From Calothrix sp. NIES-4105 (GTDB lineage: Bacteria > Cyanobacteriota > Cyanobacteriia > Cyanobacteriales > Nostocaceae), in contig NZ_AP018290.1 of assembly GCF_002368415.1 (NCBI RefSeq), positions 1,553,470 through 1,617,469 on the forward strand: a stretch of 64,000 nt of DNA, in the 5' to 3' direction. The translations under genes and the position numbers were made by a program. The notes under the pieces are model-generated. The model was given only the letters and a program-made list of their open reading frames with translations. It was not told where the DNA came from and did not search any database. Below, piece by piece: positions 1 to 11,300 of the stretch. How positions within the stretch are numbered: position 1 is the first letter of the stretch; every line of letters starts with the position of its first letter.

Positions 1-1791
1 ACTATCTTGCAACATCCACTGAATACGCTCTGGTGGATAATTGGGGTCAATCGGCACATAAGCAGCACCTGCTTTGAGGACACCGAGTACACCAATAATC
101 ATCTCCAACGAACGTTCAACACAGATACCAATTAAAGTGTCTGGTTGAATTTGATAATTTTGAATTAAATAATGAGCGAGTTGGTTTGCTTTTTGATTCA
201 GTTGCTGGTAAGTTAGGCTTTGGGATTCAAAAACCAAAGCAAGATTATTAGGGTTTTTTTCAACAGTAGCTTCAAACAGGTTAACTAAAGTTTGATTGAG
301 GGGATAATCAGTTTGAGTTTGATTCCAGAAAAGCAGTTGCCCTAGTTCAGCTTCTGTGAGTAACGGTAAATAATTAATAGGTTGTTGAGGGTTATCAACA
401 ATTCCCTCAAGCAGAACTTTAAAATGTCCTGCCATCCGTTGAATAGTTTTAGCTTCAAACAAATCTGTCGCATATTCCCATTCTCCTATCAATCCCTGAT
501 GAGTTTCTCGAAAAATCAGCGACAAATCCAACAGCGTCGTCGTGTTTTCCCACTCAAAACGGGTAAAATTTAATCCATTAGTTTCCAGTTTCTGCTCTTG
601 TTGATTTTGCAAGCTAAAAGCTACTTGAAACAAGGGGTGATGAGAAAGCGAGCGCTCCAAACCCAGTTCATCGACTAGTTTCTCAAAGGGTAAGTCTTGA
701 TGGTCATAAGCATCCAAGGTAACTTGTCTTACCCGTTTAAGTAATTCTAGGAAGGTTGGATTCCCTTGCAGGTTGGTACGCAAAGCTAGTGTATTGACAA
801 AAAAACCAATCAGTGGTTCAATTTCACGACGGTTACGATTGGCAATCGCAGAACCAACAACAATATCCTCTTGTCTACTGTAGCGCGACAGCAAGAGTGT
901 AAATGCTGCCAGTAGAGTCATAAACAAGGTGGTTCCTGACTGCTGACTCAAACGCTTCAACTTCTGTGTTAAATGTTGATTAAGTTTTAAGAAGATACTA
1001 CGCCCCTTGAAACTTTGCGCTTTCTGGCGGGGTCGATCTGTAGGTAATTCTAATAGTGGCGGGACTGCTGTTAATTGTCTTTGCCAGTAGTTGAGTTGGG
1101 TTTGGAGTATTTCTCCCTGTAGCCATTGTCTTTGCCATTGGGCGAAATCGGCATATTGTAACGATAATTCAGGTAAGGGAGAGGGTTTTCCAGCGCAAAA
1201 TGCAGTATATAAGGTGAATAATTCACGGCGAAATATGTCCATTGACCAGCCATCACAAACGATATGATGGATGACAAGCAACAGCAAATGGGATTGGTCG
1301 CCTAGTTGCAACAACTTTACTCGCAGCAAAGGCGGTTTTGATAAGTCAAAAGGTTGTTGTAATTCTTCCGTGGCTAATTGATGTGCTTGGCGTAACTGGT
1401 TTTCTTCTGTCAATTGGCGCCAGTCTAGCACTTGCATTGTCAGTTGGGGATGAGCGTGAATTATTTGTATTAGTGAATCATCGACAACTGAGAAGGTGGT
1501 GCGTAACACTTCATGACGTTGAATAATTTCTCTAATAGCTTGTTCTAAGACACTTGTATTAAGAAATCCATGTAGTTGCCAGAAAAATGGGACATTGTAT
1601 ACACAGTTTTCACCTTCTAGTTGGTTAATAAACCATAGTCTTTGTTGGGCAAAGGAGAGGGGAAGGGGTTGTGCGCGCGATACGGGTGTTGGGGGAGTAT
1701 TTTGTGGGGATTGTTGTTTTTTCAGTTTTTGTAGTACTAATTCTCGCTTTTCTGGTGAAAGGGTTTCAAGATGTTTTAGTATATCGCTCAT
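1..1791 (-). CDS. apnC: Anabaenopeptin-type NRPS, C-A portion (partial, runs off left edge)
   Basis: The first 597 codons are present; the 3' part lies beyond position 1 and the frame is open to the edge. The protein opens with about 35 linker residues, then a condensation (C) domain from about residue 42 (PLSFAQQRLWF), with the active-site motif HHIVCDGWS near residue 175. An adenylation (A) domain begins near residue 500 and is cut at its A2-A3 region (YVPIDPNYPPER), so its substrate cannot be read. It follows apnB on the same strand after 111 bp. In anabaenopeptin synthetases ApnC follows ApnB and adds two further residues, usually homotyrosine and an N-methyl amino acid; that assignment here rests on gene order only. 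The ATG at 1791 is the only plausible start before the C domain. Certain as an NRPS, moderately sure as apnC. Confidence 0.85.
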   Translation of the reverse strand, partial: MSDILKHLETLSPEKRELVLQKLKKQQSPQNTPPTPVSRAQPLPLSFAQQRLWFINQLEGENCVYNVPFFWQLHGFLNTSVLEQAIREIIQRHEVLRTTFSVVDDSLIQIIHAHPQLTMQVLDWRQLTEENQLRQAHQLATEELQQPFDLSKPPLLRVKLLQLGDQSHLLLLVIHHIVCDGWSMDIFRRELFTLYTAFCAGKPSPLPELSLQYADFAQWQRQWLQGEILQTQLNYWQRQLTAVPPLLELPTDRPRQKAQSFKGRSIFLKLNQHLTQKLKRLSQQSGTTLFMTLLAAFTLLLSRYSRQEDIVVGSAIANRNRREIEPLIGFFVNTLALRTNLQGNPTFLELLKRVRQVTLDAYDHQDLPFEKLVDELGLERSLSHHPLFQVAFSLQNQQEQKLETNGLNFTRFEWENTTTLLDLSLIFRETHQGLIGEWEYATDLFEAKTIQRMAGHFKVLLEGIVDNPQQPINYLPLLTEAELGQLLFWNQTQTDYPLNQTLVNLFEATVEKNPNNLALVFESQSLTYQQLNQKANQLAHYLIQNYQIQPDTLIGICVERSLEMIIGVLGVLKAGAAYVPIDPNYPPERIQWMLQDS

Positions 1792-1902
1792 AATAGTTAT
1801 TATTGAAATATAGATTTTTTTGAATATAACCACAAAGACACATAATCCGGAGGATTTCCCGCAGGGTAGAACACAAAGAAAGATTTACAAGTGATTTAAT
1901 TA

Positions 1903-4900
1903 TCAAAGAAGTAATTGCTGTGTCACTTCTTCTTCTGATAACTGATTGACTTCGCTTAAAATCTGTGCTAATGCATCATTTTCTGCTTGCTCAATCTGTT
2001 GTTCAATTACTTTTTGGGCTAGTTGAGCAATGGTCGGATTTTCAAATATATAACGCAGAGGAAAATCTAGAGAAAAGGCTTCTCTTAATCGAGAAATAAC
2101 TTGGGTCGCTAGTAAAGAATGTCCACCTAACTCAAAAAAGTTATCGTATATTCCAATTTGTTTTAATTTAAGAACTTCAGTCCAAATTGTGGCTAATTCT
2201 TGTTCGGTAGGTGTGCGAGGAGCAACAAAATCAATATCTAGATTTCTTTGGGAAGTATCTGGAGCAGGCAAGGCACGGCGATTTATTTTACCGTTAGGCG
2301 TGAGGGGAAATGCTTCTAGAAATACGAAAGCGGCGGGAATCATGTAGTCAGGCAGCTTTTTACTGAGGAAGTTTCGCAGAGTGCTGGCGGTTGGTGGGTT
2401 ATCCTTGGTTAGGATATAGGCTACTAAGTACTTGTTTCCTGGTTCGTCTTCTCGTACAATGACTAGGGCTTGATTTGTATCTGGGTGTTGATTTAAAGTC
2501 TTCTCAATTTCTTCTAATTCGATGCGAAAACCCCGAATCTTTACTTGTGTATCAATTCGACCTAAAAATTCCAGATTTCCATCAGGGAGACGACGAACTA
2601 AATCTCCAGTTCTATAAAGTGTGTCACCCTCAACAAAAGGATTAGGAATAAATCTTTCACTCGTTAATGTTGGTTGATTTAAGTAACCTCTAGCAACACT
2701 CGCCCCACCTACATAGAGTTCTCCAGGAACCTCAAAAGGTACTCTGTGTAAATCTTTATCCAAAACGTATACTTTTCTGTCGCCTATGGGTTTTCCAATG
2801 GGAATTGAATTAACATTTTGACCAAGTTGTTTAGGAATTGGGTAACAAGAGGTAAAAACTGTACATTCTGAAGGACCGTAAGCATGAATAATTCGGGTTT
2901 CCGGCAATAGTTCTAAGGCGCCACGAACATGAGATATAGAAACGGACTCTCCCCCAAACAGCAGTTGTGTAATTCCTGACAACCCCAACGGCATTGTATC
3001 AACCATGAGATTGAATAGGGCTGTAGTCAGAAACAGGGTATTAACCCCCTGTTCAGTGATGATACGGCTTAAGTCAAGAGGTGTGGGTATTTTACCTGGG
3101 TAAAGCACACAACGCCCCCCGTAAAGCAAGGGCGCCCAAAGTTCTAGGGTTAGTGCATCCCAAGAAATCGATGAATGTTGTAGCCAAATCTGGTCTGCAT
3201 TAAAGTGAATGTAATCAACGCCAAACATAAAACCAATAATGGCACGATGGGGAACTTCTGTTCCTTTTGGTATTCCCGTTGAACCAGAGGTACAAATTAT
3301 GTAGGCTAAATTTTCTGGATTAACTTCACTGTGTAAATTGTCTTCTTTATATTGGGCAATTATTCCCCAATCTAAATCAAGATTCACGACAGTTTGATTC
3401 TGGATGGTCAGCTCCTCGCACAAATGAGTTTGTGTTAGTAAGATGGGCGCCTGTACATCTTCTAACATAAACGCCAGTCTTTCTGAAGGATATGCGGAAT
3501 CTAAAGGAACATAAGCCCCACCCGCTTTAAGAATAGCGAGTATTCCTATCACCATTAAAGGCGATCGCTCTACACATATTCCCACCTTGACTTCGGGTTT
3601 AACTCCTAGCGCTTGTAAATAATGCGCTAATTGATTGGCGCGGTTATTTAACTGCTGATATGTTAGAGACGCGACATGTCTCGTCTCTACATTTTCATAT
3701 ACAACTGCGATTGCGTTGGGGGTTTTTTCTACCTGTTCTTCAAATAAACTATGAATACATTTATAATAATTAAAATCTATCTTTTGTTGATTCTCTAGCA
3801 GAATTAATTGTTGTTGTTCGGCTGCACTAAGCAAAGATAATTGTGAAATATCTTGTTGCAGATTGGCTGCCATTGCTTCTAGCAATATTTGAAAATGTTC
3901 AATCATGCGGGCAATTGTCTCGGAGTCGAAGCGATTCATATCATAGACAATTCTGCCAGATAATTCTGATTGAGGATTAACCACCACCGTAAGAGGATAA
4001 TTTGTGCGTTCAAAACAACGAAGATGACTAATTTCTAAAGTTTTTTTATTTTCCTGTTCAGCAGAATCGAGCGGATAATTCTCAAATACTAAAAGGCTCT
4101 CAAATAATGCTATTTCAGAACTCACATCAGCCAAGCGTTGAATTTCTGCCAGGGAGTAGTAGGCATACTGTTCCTGCTCAAATGCTTGGGTTTGTAAATG
4201 CTTGAGCCAGGGTAATAATTCTGTTAAAGCTGTAACTTTTACCCGTATGGGAAGGGTGTTGATTAATAGACCGACCATTGAGTCCACTCCCGGCAGGTTT
4301 GGTGGGCGCCCAGATACAGTTGCACCAAAGACCACATCGCTTTCCCCGCTGTAACGCGAAAGTAGCAACGCCCACGCCCCTTGCACCAAATTATTCAAGG
4401 TTAAATGGTGCTGTCGCACGGCATACTGCAGTTTGTCAGTAAAAGTTTGAGATAATCGAAAATATTGCTCATCATATGTTGCTTGTTGCCTGTTAAGAGT
4501 CAGAAGTCCTCTGTTCCTTCCTAAAGGGGTAGGAGTTTCAAATCCTTGGAGAGTTTGTTGCCAAAAATTCTTTGCCTGAACAATATCTTGTTGCTGTAAC
4601 CAATCAATATAATCTCGATAAGGGCGCACGCTCTGTAGGTTTAAATGTTCGCCTCGCACATTAGCTTCATACAATGCCAAAACTTCTTTCAAAACAATCT
4701 GCATTGACCAGCCATCAAAGAGGATATGATGATGGCTCCAAATAAATTGGTACTGCTCCCCTAGATGGATAATGGTAAAGCGCATCAGGGGGGCAACATG
4801 AAGGGAAAAACCTTTTTGGCGATCGCTTTTGAGAAAATCCTCTAGATGCTGTTGTTGTTCATCGGGTGTTAAATGGCGCCAATCTAGTTCCACCCACGGA

Positions 4901-5148
4901 AGTTCCACTTGCTTACTCACCATTTGCAAGGGCTTTTCTATCTCTTCCCAATAAAACCCACTGCGTAAAACTGGGTGTCGTACAACAACAGAATGCCAAG
5001 CTTGCTTAAATACAGGAATATTTAATTCTTTACTGAGGATACAAAGCAATTGCTCAAAATATAGTTCTGATTCTGGTGCATATAGGGTGTGAAAGAGCAT
5101 ACCCTGTTGCATTGGCGAAAGTTCATAAATATCATCGATGTTGTTCAC
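1903..5148 (-). CDS. apnB: Anabaenopeptin-type NRPS single module, C-A-PCP
   Basis: One elongation module of 1081 aa. The C domain starts almost at the N-terminus (YELSPMQQGMLFHTLY) with HHHILFDGWS near residue 139; this opening is typical of C domains accepting a D-residue from an upstream epimerase, which fits apnA. The A domain spans about 466-955 (SGSTGIPKGTE, AYGPSECT) and the PCP has LGGHSLL near 1008. By manual alignment to GrsA the pocket reads D-A-L-F-L-G-A-V-F-K, a hydrophobic pocket I do not confidently match; ApnB usually loads Val, Ile or similar. I chose GTG at 5148 because AGAGG lies 7-8 bases upstream and the C domain starts immediately after; an in-frame ATG at 5220 would add 24 non-conserved residues. 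No epimerase, methyltransferase or thioesterase domain is present. Confidence 0.9.
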   Translation of the reverse strand: MNNIDDIYELSPMQQGMLFHTLYAPESELYFEQLLCILSKELNIPVFKQAWHSVVVRHPVLRSGFYWEEIEKPLQMVSKQVELPWVELDWRHLTPDEQQQHLEDFLKSDRQKGFSLHVAPLMRFTIIHLGEQYQFIWSHHHILFDGWSMQIVLKEVLALYEANVRGEHLNLQSVRPYRDYIDWLQQQDIVQAKNFWQQTLQGFETPTPLGRNRGLLTLNRQQATYDEQYFRLSQTFTDKLQYAVRQHHLTLNNLVQGAWALLLSRYSGESDVVFGATVSGRPPNLPGVDSMVGLLINTLPIRVKVTALTELLPWLKHLQTQAFEQEQYAYYSLAEIQRLADVSSEIALFESLLVFENYPLDSAEQENKKTLEISHLRCFERTNYPLTVVVNPQSELSGRIVYDMNRFDSETIARMIEHFQILLEAMAANLQQDISQLSLLSAAEQQQLILLENQQKIDFNYYKCIHSLFEEQVEKTPNAIAVVYENVETRHVASLTYQQLNNRANQLAHYLQALGVKPEVKVGICVERSPLMVIGILAILKAGGAYVPLDSAYPSERLAFMLEDVQAPILLTQTHLCEELTIQNQTVVNLDLDWGIIAQYKEDNLHSEVNPENLAYIICTSGSTGIPKGTEVPHRAIIGFMFGVDYIHFNADQIWLQHSSISWDALTLELWAPLLYGGRCVLYPGKIPTPLDLSRIITEQGVNTLFLTTALFNLMVDTMPLGLSGITQLLFGGESVSISHVRGALELLPETRIIHAYGPSECTVFTSCYPIPKQLGQNVNSIPIGKPIGDRKVYVLDKDLHRVPFEVPGELYVGGASVARGYLNQPTLTSERFIPNPFVEGDTLYRTGDLVRRLPDGNLEFLGRIDTQVKIRGFRIELEEIEKTLNQHPDTNQALVIVREDEPGNKYLVAYILTKDNPPTASTLRNFLSKKLPDYMIPAAFVFLEAFPLTPNGKINRRALPAPDTSQRNLDIDFVAPRTPTEQELATIWTEVLKLKQIGIYDNFFELGGHSLLATQVISRLREAFSLDFPLRYIFENPTIAQLAQKVIEQQIEQAENDALAQILSEVNQLSEEEVTQQLLL
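3662..3690. repeat. Palindromic element inside the apnB A domain
   Basis: A 29-base near-palindrome centred on ACATGT with arms GTTAGAGACG and CGTCTCTAC. On the coding strand it encodes VETRHVASL between the conserved VVYE and TYQQLN segments of the A domain, where other modules have only a couple of residues. Related copies sit at the same place in A domains of the plus-strand NRPSs. Confidence 0.85.
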
Positions 5149-5243
5149 GAAACTACCTCTGTGATGTTTTGAATTTGATCCCCCCAACAGAGCGCGTGGA
5201 AGGCTACGGTGTACACACATCTTTATAACCCCCTTGTATTTCC

Positions 5244-5319
5244 CTCTTTGTGTTCTTTGTGACCTTTGTGGTTTATCTCTTTAAGGAACCACAAAGGCAC
5301 AAAGGGCACAAAGAAAGAG
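5244..5319. repeat. Imperfect inverted repeat between apnA and apnB
   Basis: Left arm 5244-5273 (rich in CTTTGTG) and right arm 5287-5319 (rich in CACAAAG) can pair imperfectly around a 13-base loop. The same CACAAAG words occur at 1831-1880 between apnB and apnC. This is probably a dispersed intergenic repeat; it could also weaken transcription between the two genes. Confidence 0.7.
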
Positions 5320-5386
5320 AAGAAAAGTAATTATTATAAACTTGTGTATACGCGGTAGGGGGATTAGTCAGTATTGAGAGATATTT

Positions 5387-8300
5387 TTAGCCTTTATTTT
5401 TGTCTTTATTAATTTTTGATAAGAATTTATCAAGCTGTTTTTGATTAAGTTTGGCAGCCGAAAAGTCAGAAGGAGTATAGCCTTGTGACTCTTGCGACTG
5501 ACAGTGAACAATCAGAGTTTTTAATGCCTCTATAAATCCGGAAGCGATGCGTTCAATGGTGTCTCGTTTGTGAACTTTCTCGCTATAAGCCCAAGTCATT
5601 TCCAGTTTAGAGGCACGAATAAGTCCGCTAACTCCTAATAGATGGCTACGCCTATTAAGTAAGCTTTGTTCAGCTTTAAATTCTTTAACCACCAACACAT
5701 CAGATGCTTCAAGCACCTGATCGAACTGACCAAGGTAATTAAAACTCACTTCTGCTTGGGGTAACATCTCTAGTTTTCTGCGTATCGCTGGGTTTTGGTT
5801 TAAATATCGCAATACACCATAACCAATGCCCCGGTTGGGAATGCGGCGCAGTTGTTCTTTGACTAACTTTAAAGGTTCTCCTGGATGATTAACTTCTTCT
5901 AACTGCAAGCGAACGGGAAACAAAGTAGTAAACCAACCCACAGTGCGCGACAAATCTACATCCTCAAATAAATCTTCCCGTCCATGTCCCTCTAAATCAA
6001 CGACCAGGGAACGTTCTGGTGTCCATTGGGCAAAGCTTTGCACTAGGGCTGTCAACAGTACATCATTAATTTGAGTCTTGTAAGCAAAGGGTACATCTTG
6101 CAATAAAGCGCGCGTCTCTTCTTCACTTAAAGAAAGCGACACAGTAGCGGTTGAAGCTAAGGTGTTGTTCTCCGTAGCTGAAGGATAATCTACTGGCAAA
6201 CTAGTTTTGGAATTACACTCATTTAACCAGTAATCTAGCTCTGTGGCAATCGCTGCTGATTGTCCATATTCTGTTAGGCGGTCACTCCAATTTTGGAAGG
6301 AAGTTGTCTTCGGTGGTAGTTTAATTGCAACGCCTGTGCTAATTTGTTGGTAAGCAATAGCCAAGTCTTCGAGCAAAATCCGCCAGGAAATGCCATCTAC
6401 TGCTAGGTGATGGATAATAAATAGTAATTGATCTGGTTGATTCAAGCCTGATTTAAACAGGGCTACTCGCACGATAGACCCGGTGGATAAGTTTAAACTA
6501 GCCTGAAGTTCAGCATCAGCAGCATTTATCGCTTTTTGTTGTGCCTCTTTTGACAAGTGTGACAAATCGATCACACTTAATGGCACAGTCTCGGTCGCGG
6601 CGCCGTTAATTTGTTGCCATTCACCTTCTTGCACAAACCGCAGACGCAGAGCATCATGATGCAGTAACAATTGTTGTACAACTTGCTGCCATTGCTCATC
6701 TGTCAATGGCGGTACTTCTACCAATACTGACTGGTTAAAGTAATGAGGTTGAGACAATTTCTGCTCGAAAAACCATTGCTGAATTGGTGTCAGCGCTACC
6801 TTGCCTGTAACTAACCCTTGTTCGGCTAATACCGAGCGAGTTATGCCTGCCACAGCAGCTAACTCAGCAACCGTTTGGTACTTAAATAGCTGTTTAGGAG
6901 CAATTTGGATACCTACAGTATTGGCACGGGAAATTATTTGGATGCTGAGGATAGAGTCTCCACCTAGTTCAAAAAAGTTATCGTGGACACCGACTTTTTC
7001 TAGTTTTAAGATTTCTGACCAGATTGCTGCTAATTTCTCTTCTGTTGGTGTACGCGGAGCAACAAATTTATCTTCGACACTGCGAGAAAATTCGGGGGTG
7101 GGTAGAGCGCGATAATCTACCTTTTGGTTAGGTGTCATGGGCAGCGCTTCTAGCAACACGAATGCTCTTGGCACCATATAATTAGGGAGCTTCTGTTTGA
7201 TAAAATGGCGCAATTCCTCGATACTTGGTTGCTGCAGGTGCGGCACAATGTAAGCCACTAGGCGCTTTTGTCCGGGAATGTCGGAACGGGCAACAACGAC
7301 AGCTTGTAACACCTGTGGATGTTGACGTAACACCGTCTCAATTTCTCCCAACTCGATGCGGAAACCCCGCACCTTTACCTGATCGTCAACTCGACCAAGA
7401 TATTCCAGGGCGCCGTCTGCTCGAAATCTTGCTAAATCACCTGTTTTGTAGAGTCGGTCGCAAGTAGCATAAGCAATCGGATTTTGGATAAATTTTTCTG
7501 CGGTGAGTTCAGGACGTTGCCAGTACCCTCTAGCTAAGGAAGTTCCGCCAATATGCAGTTCTCCAGAAACTCCAATGGGCACTCTTTGCACATATTGATC
7601 TAAGATATAAACTTCAACATTGCTTATCGGTCGTCCAATTAAAACAGAGGTGGCAACTGAGGAATTTAAACGGTGTAGGGTAGTGACGACCGTTGCTTCC
7701 GTCGGCCCGTAACTATTAAATAATGCTGGTGGATGGGGAAGATGAGCAGTACTAGTATGCCAATGCTTAGCTTTTTCTAGTTGAGCTTCTTCTCCACCAA
7801 TAATCACAATTTTCAAACTTGGAGGAATACGTTCATCTTGAGGCTTAAGTTCCGCCACCAACTGATGCCAGTATGCTGTAGGCAAATCTAAAATAGTTAA
7901 CTGGTATTGTTGGCAAAATCGCCAAAATTCATCGCTGGAGTGCAACATCTGTTCTGTGCGTAGTACTAATGTTGCACCGGCTATCAGGCAAGGAAAGATT
8001 TCTTCAATGGATGTGTCAAAGCAGATGGAGGCAAATTGGAGAATGCGCGAAGTTGCATTAATTCCATATTCGTGGGTGACGGCCATGACAAAATTTATCA
8101 GTGACCGATGTTCAATCATCACCCCTTTAGGTTTACCCGTGGAACCTGATGTGTAAATAATATAGGCAAGGTTGTGGAGTTGAACGTCATTAATAAGATT
8201 AGCTGTACTGTGTTGACTAATTACTGGCCAGTCAGTATCTAAACAAATTGTTTTTCCGGTATAACCTGGTAGTTTGTTCTCCAATCTTTGTTGAGTTAGC

Positions 8301-11300
8301 AGGATGCTCAGTTGCGTATCTTCGAGAATGTATTCCAGTCGCTCCTGGGGATAGGCAGGGTCGAGGGGAACATAAGCACCACCTGCTTTGAGAATGCCAA
8401 GTAAACCGACAATCATTTCAAGGGAGCGGTCAATGCAGATGCCTACTAGAGTTTCTGGTTTAACTCCCAAACTTTGTAAATAGTGTGCGATTTTGTTGGC
8501 GCGCGCATTCAATTCACGGTAAGTTAATTGTTGAGTATCTTGTACAGCTACAGCATCAGGTGATTGCTCCACCTGAGCCTCAAATAAAATATGAATACAG
8601 TCTATCTCAGTATATTTCTTGGTAGTTTGATTCCATTCCACCAGTAACTTTTGTTCAACATCTGTTAACAGAGATAATTCTCCAAGATGCTGCTCTGGGT
8701 TAGCTACAATTTTATCTAGTAAATTTTGATACTGCTCTAGCATTCGTTGGATTGTAGCAGCATCGAAGAGGTCACTGTTGTATTCTAAGACTAAGGTAAT
8801 TCCCTTGGCGCCTGTTTTGGAACCGTTTTGCACCCGTTGTTCAAGACGTGGAATGACCAAAAAATCAAGATCGAATTTTGAAGATTTATTGCTGATAGGT
8901 TCATGCAAGCTAATGTCCAAGCCTGGGAGACTTAAGTCCGGCATGGGGGAATCATGGAAGCTGAACATTACTTGAAATAAGGGATTATGGCTCAAGTTGC
9001 GTATTGGCTTGAGAACTTCCACCACTTTATCGAAGGGTAGGTCTTCGTTAGCATAAGCTTCCATAGTACAGGAACGCACTCGACCAAGTAACTCCCGAAA
9101 TGTCGGATTACCTGACAAGTCGGTACGTAAAACTAAGTTATTGACAATCATGCCAATTAACTTTTCTATCGAGTGCATCCGCCGATTGGCAACAGCTGTT
9201 CCCACGCTAATGTCGTCTTGCCCAGTGTATCGGTGCAACATTACCAGGAAACCTGCCAGCATCGTCATGAATAAAGTCACCCCTTCTCGACGACTGACAA
9301 CTCTAAGTGATTCACATAAGTCGATGGGAAGTTCCATCCTGATGTGATCGCCTTGGTAAGTTTGTTCTGTTGGTCGGGGACGGTCTAATGGTAATTCTAA
9401 CAGGGGCGAACTACCTGATAACTTCTGTTGCCAGTAGGTCAATTGGGCTTGAGCTTCCTGGCTTTTGACCCACTGTCGCTGCCAATGGGCAAAGTCTGCA
9501 AATTGCAAGACTGGTTCAGTTAGCGGGGAAGGATGACCTAAAAAAAATGCTTGATAAAGTTCCACCAACTCACCCAGGAATACGTTGAATGACCAGCCAT
9601 CATGAATCATGTGATGTTCGATGTGAACCAACAAATGTTCTTGGTCGCTCAACTTCAACAAAACCCACCTAACTAATGGTAGTTGATTTAGGTCAAATTT
9701 CTTTTGTACTTCTATCTCAACTAGCTTAGTTGCCTCAGCTTCACGCTCATCTTTAGGGAATGACTGGAGGTCAATCATTGTGAAACTGATTGGTTGGTGT
9801 GGGTGGATGACCTGAAATAGCTGCCCATTTACCGCTGGGTAAGTCGTGCGAAAGATTTCATGGCGCCGCACAATCTCGTTGAGGCACTGTTGTAATACTG
9901 CGACATTAAGCTGACCATGAAATCGTAGAGTTGCTTGGAATTGGTAGGCGTTGCTTTCTACTGCTAATTGCTCAATGAAGTACACTCGTTCTTGGGCAAA
10001 GGAGACTGGCAAAAGTCCTTGATGGGGAATTCGTTCTATGGCTGGACGTTGCCACTGTTGCTCTTTGTTAGTATGTACGATGAGTTGAGCTAGACTTGCG
10101 ATGGTGGGGTTTTCAAATATTTGGTTAAAGGATAACTCAACTTGGAATTCCCGCGCGCGAGAAAGCATCTGAGTTGCGATTAGGGAATGACCGCCTAGAT
10201 GAAAAAAATTATCATTAACTCCAATTTCCTCAAGTCCCAGTAATTCAGCCCAGATCACCGCTAATTTTTCCTCAATTTCGTTACTCGGCGCCACGAAGGT
10301 TTCTTCAACGGGGCGTGAGCGTTCAGGGGCTGGAAGGTTCCGACGATCCAGCTTACCATTGGGAGTAAGGGGGAAAGAGTCGAGAATCACAAAGACTGCT
10401 GGCACCATGTAATTGGGCAGTTTTTCTTCAAGGAAGCATTTTAAAGTAGTGGCGTTCGCTTCTGGCTTTTGATTAAAGATAATATAAGCAACAAGGCGCC
10501 GATCGCCAGGAATATCTTCACGGACGATGACAACTGCCTGACATACATCAGGATGTTGACTCAAAAGCGCCTCAATTTCTCCTAATTCAATGCGGAAGCC
10601 GCGAATCTTCACCTGATTATCGACTCGACCCAGAAACTCAATGTTGCCATCTGGTAAAAAGCGCGCCTTATCACCTGTTTTGTATAATTTTGCTTCGCAT
10701 ATGAAGGAATTCTCTTTTGAATTGTCAAAGGGGTTGGAAATAAATTTTTGTTCTGTTAACTCTCTTGCGTTTAGGTAACCTCGTGCCAAACCGTCGCCGC
10801 CAATATATAATTCACCTGGAGTCCCAATAGGAACTGGTTGAAGTTTTAAGTCTAGTATGTAGACTGTTGTATTGGAAATTGGGCGCCCAATGGGTATATT
10901 TGTTGCCCCCTCTGGAACATCTTGCACCAGATACCAACAAGAGAATGTTGTACTCTCAGTCGGACCATAACCATTTAGCAATTGCTGTGGCGCCCCATTT
11001 TGTTGAACTGCTTTGACCGATTTAGGGTCTAAAGCTTCGCCGCCAATTAGCAAGTATCGCAGGTCTTTAAATGCATAGGGAACAATACTCGCTAACTGAT
11101 TAAATAAGGATGTCGTTAAAAATAATACACTAATTTTTTGTTCGCGTATGCACGCTGCAAAATGCTGGGGTGAAAGCACAATATTCTGAGGAATGATCAC
11201 CAGCGTAGCCCCATGCAGGAGAGAACCCCAAATCTCGAAAGTGGCTGCGTCAAAAGAAGCATTTGAGGCTTGGGCAATGCGGTCGCTTTTGTCAAACTGC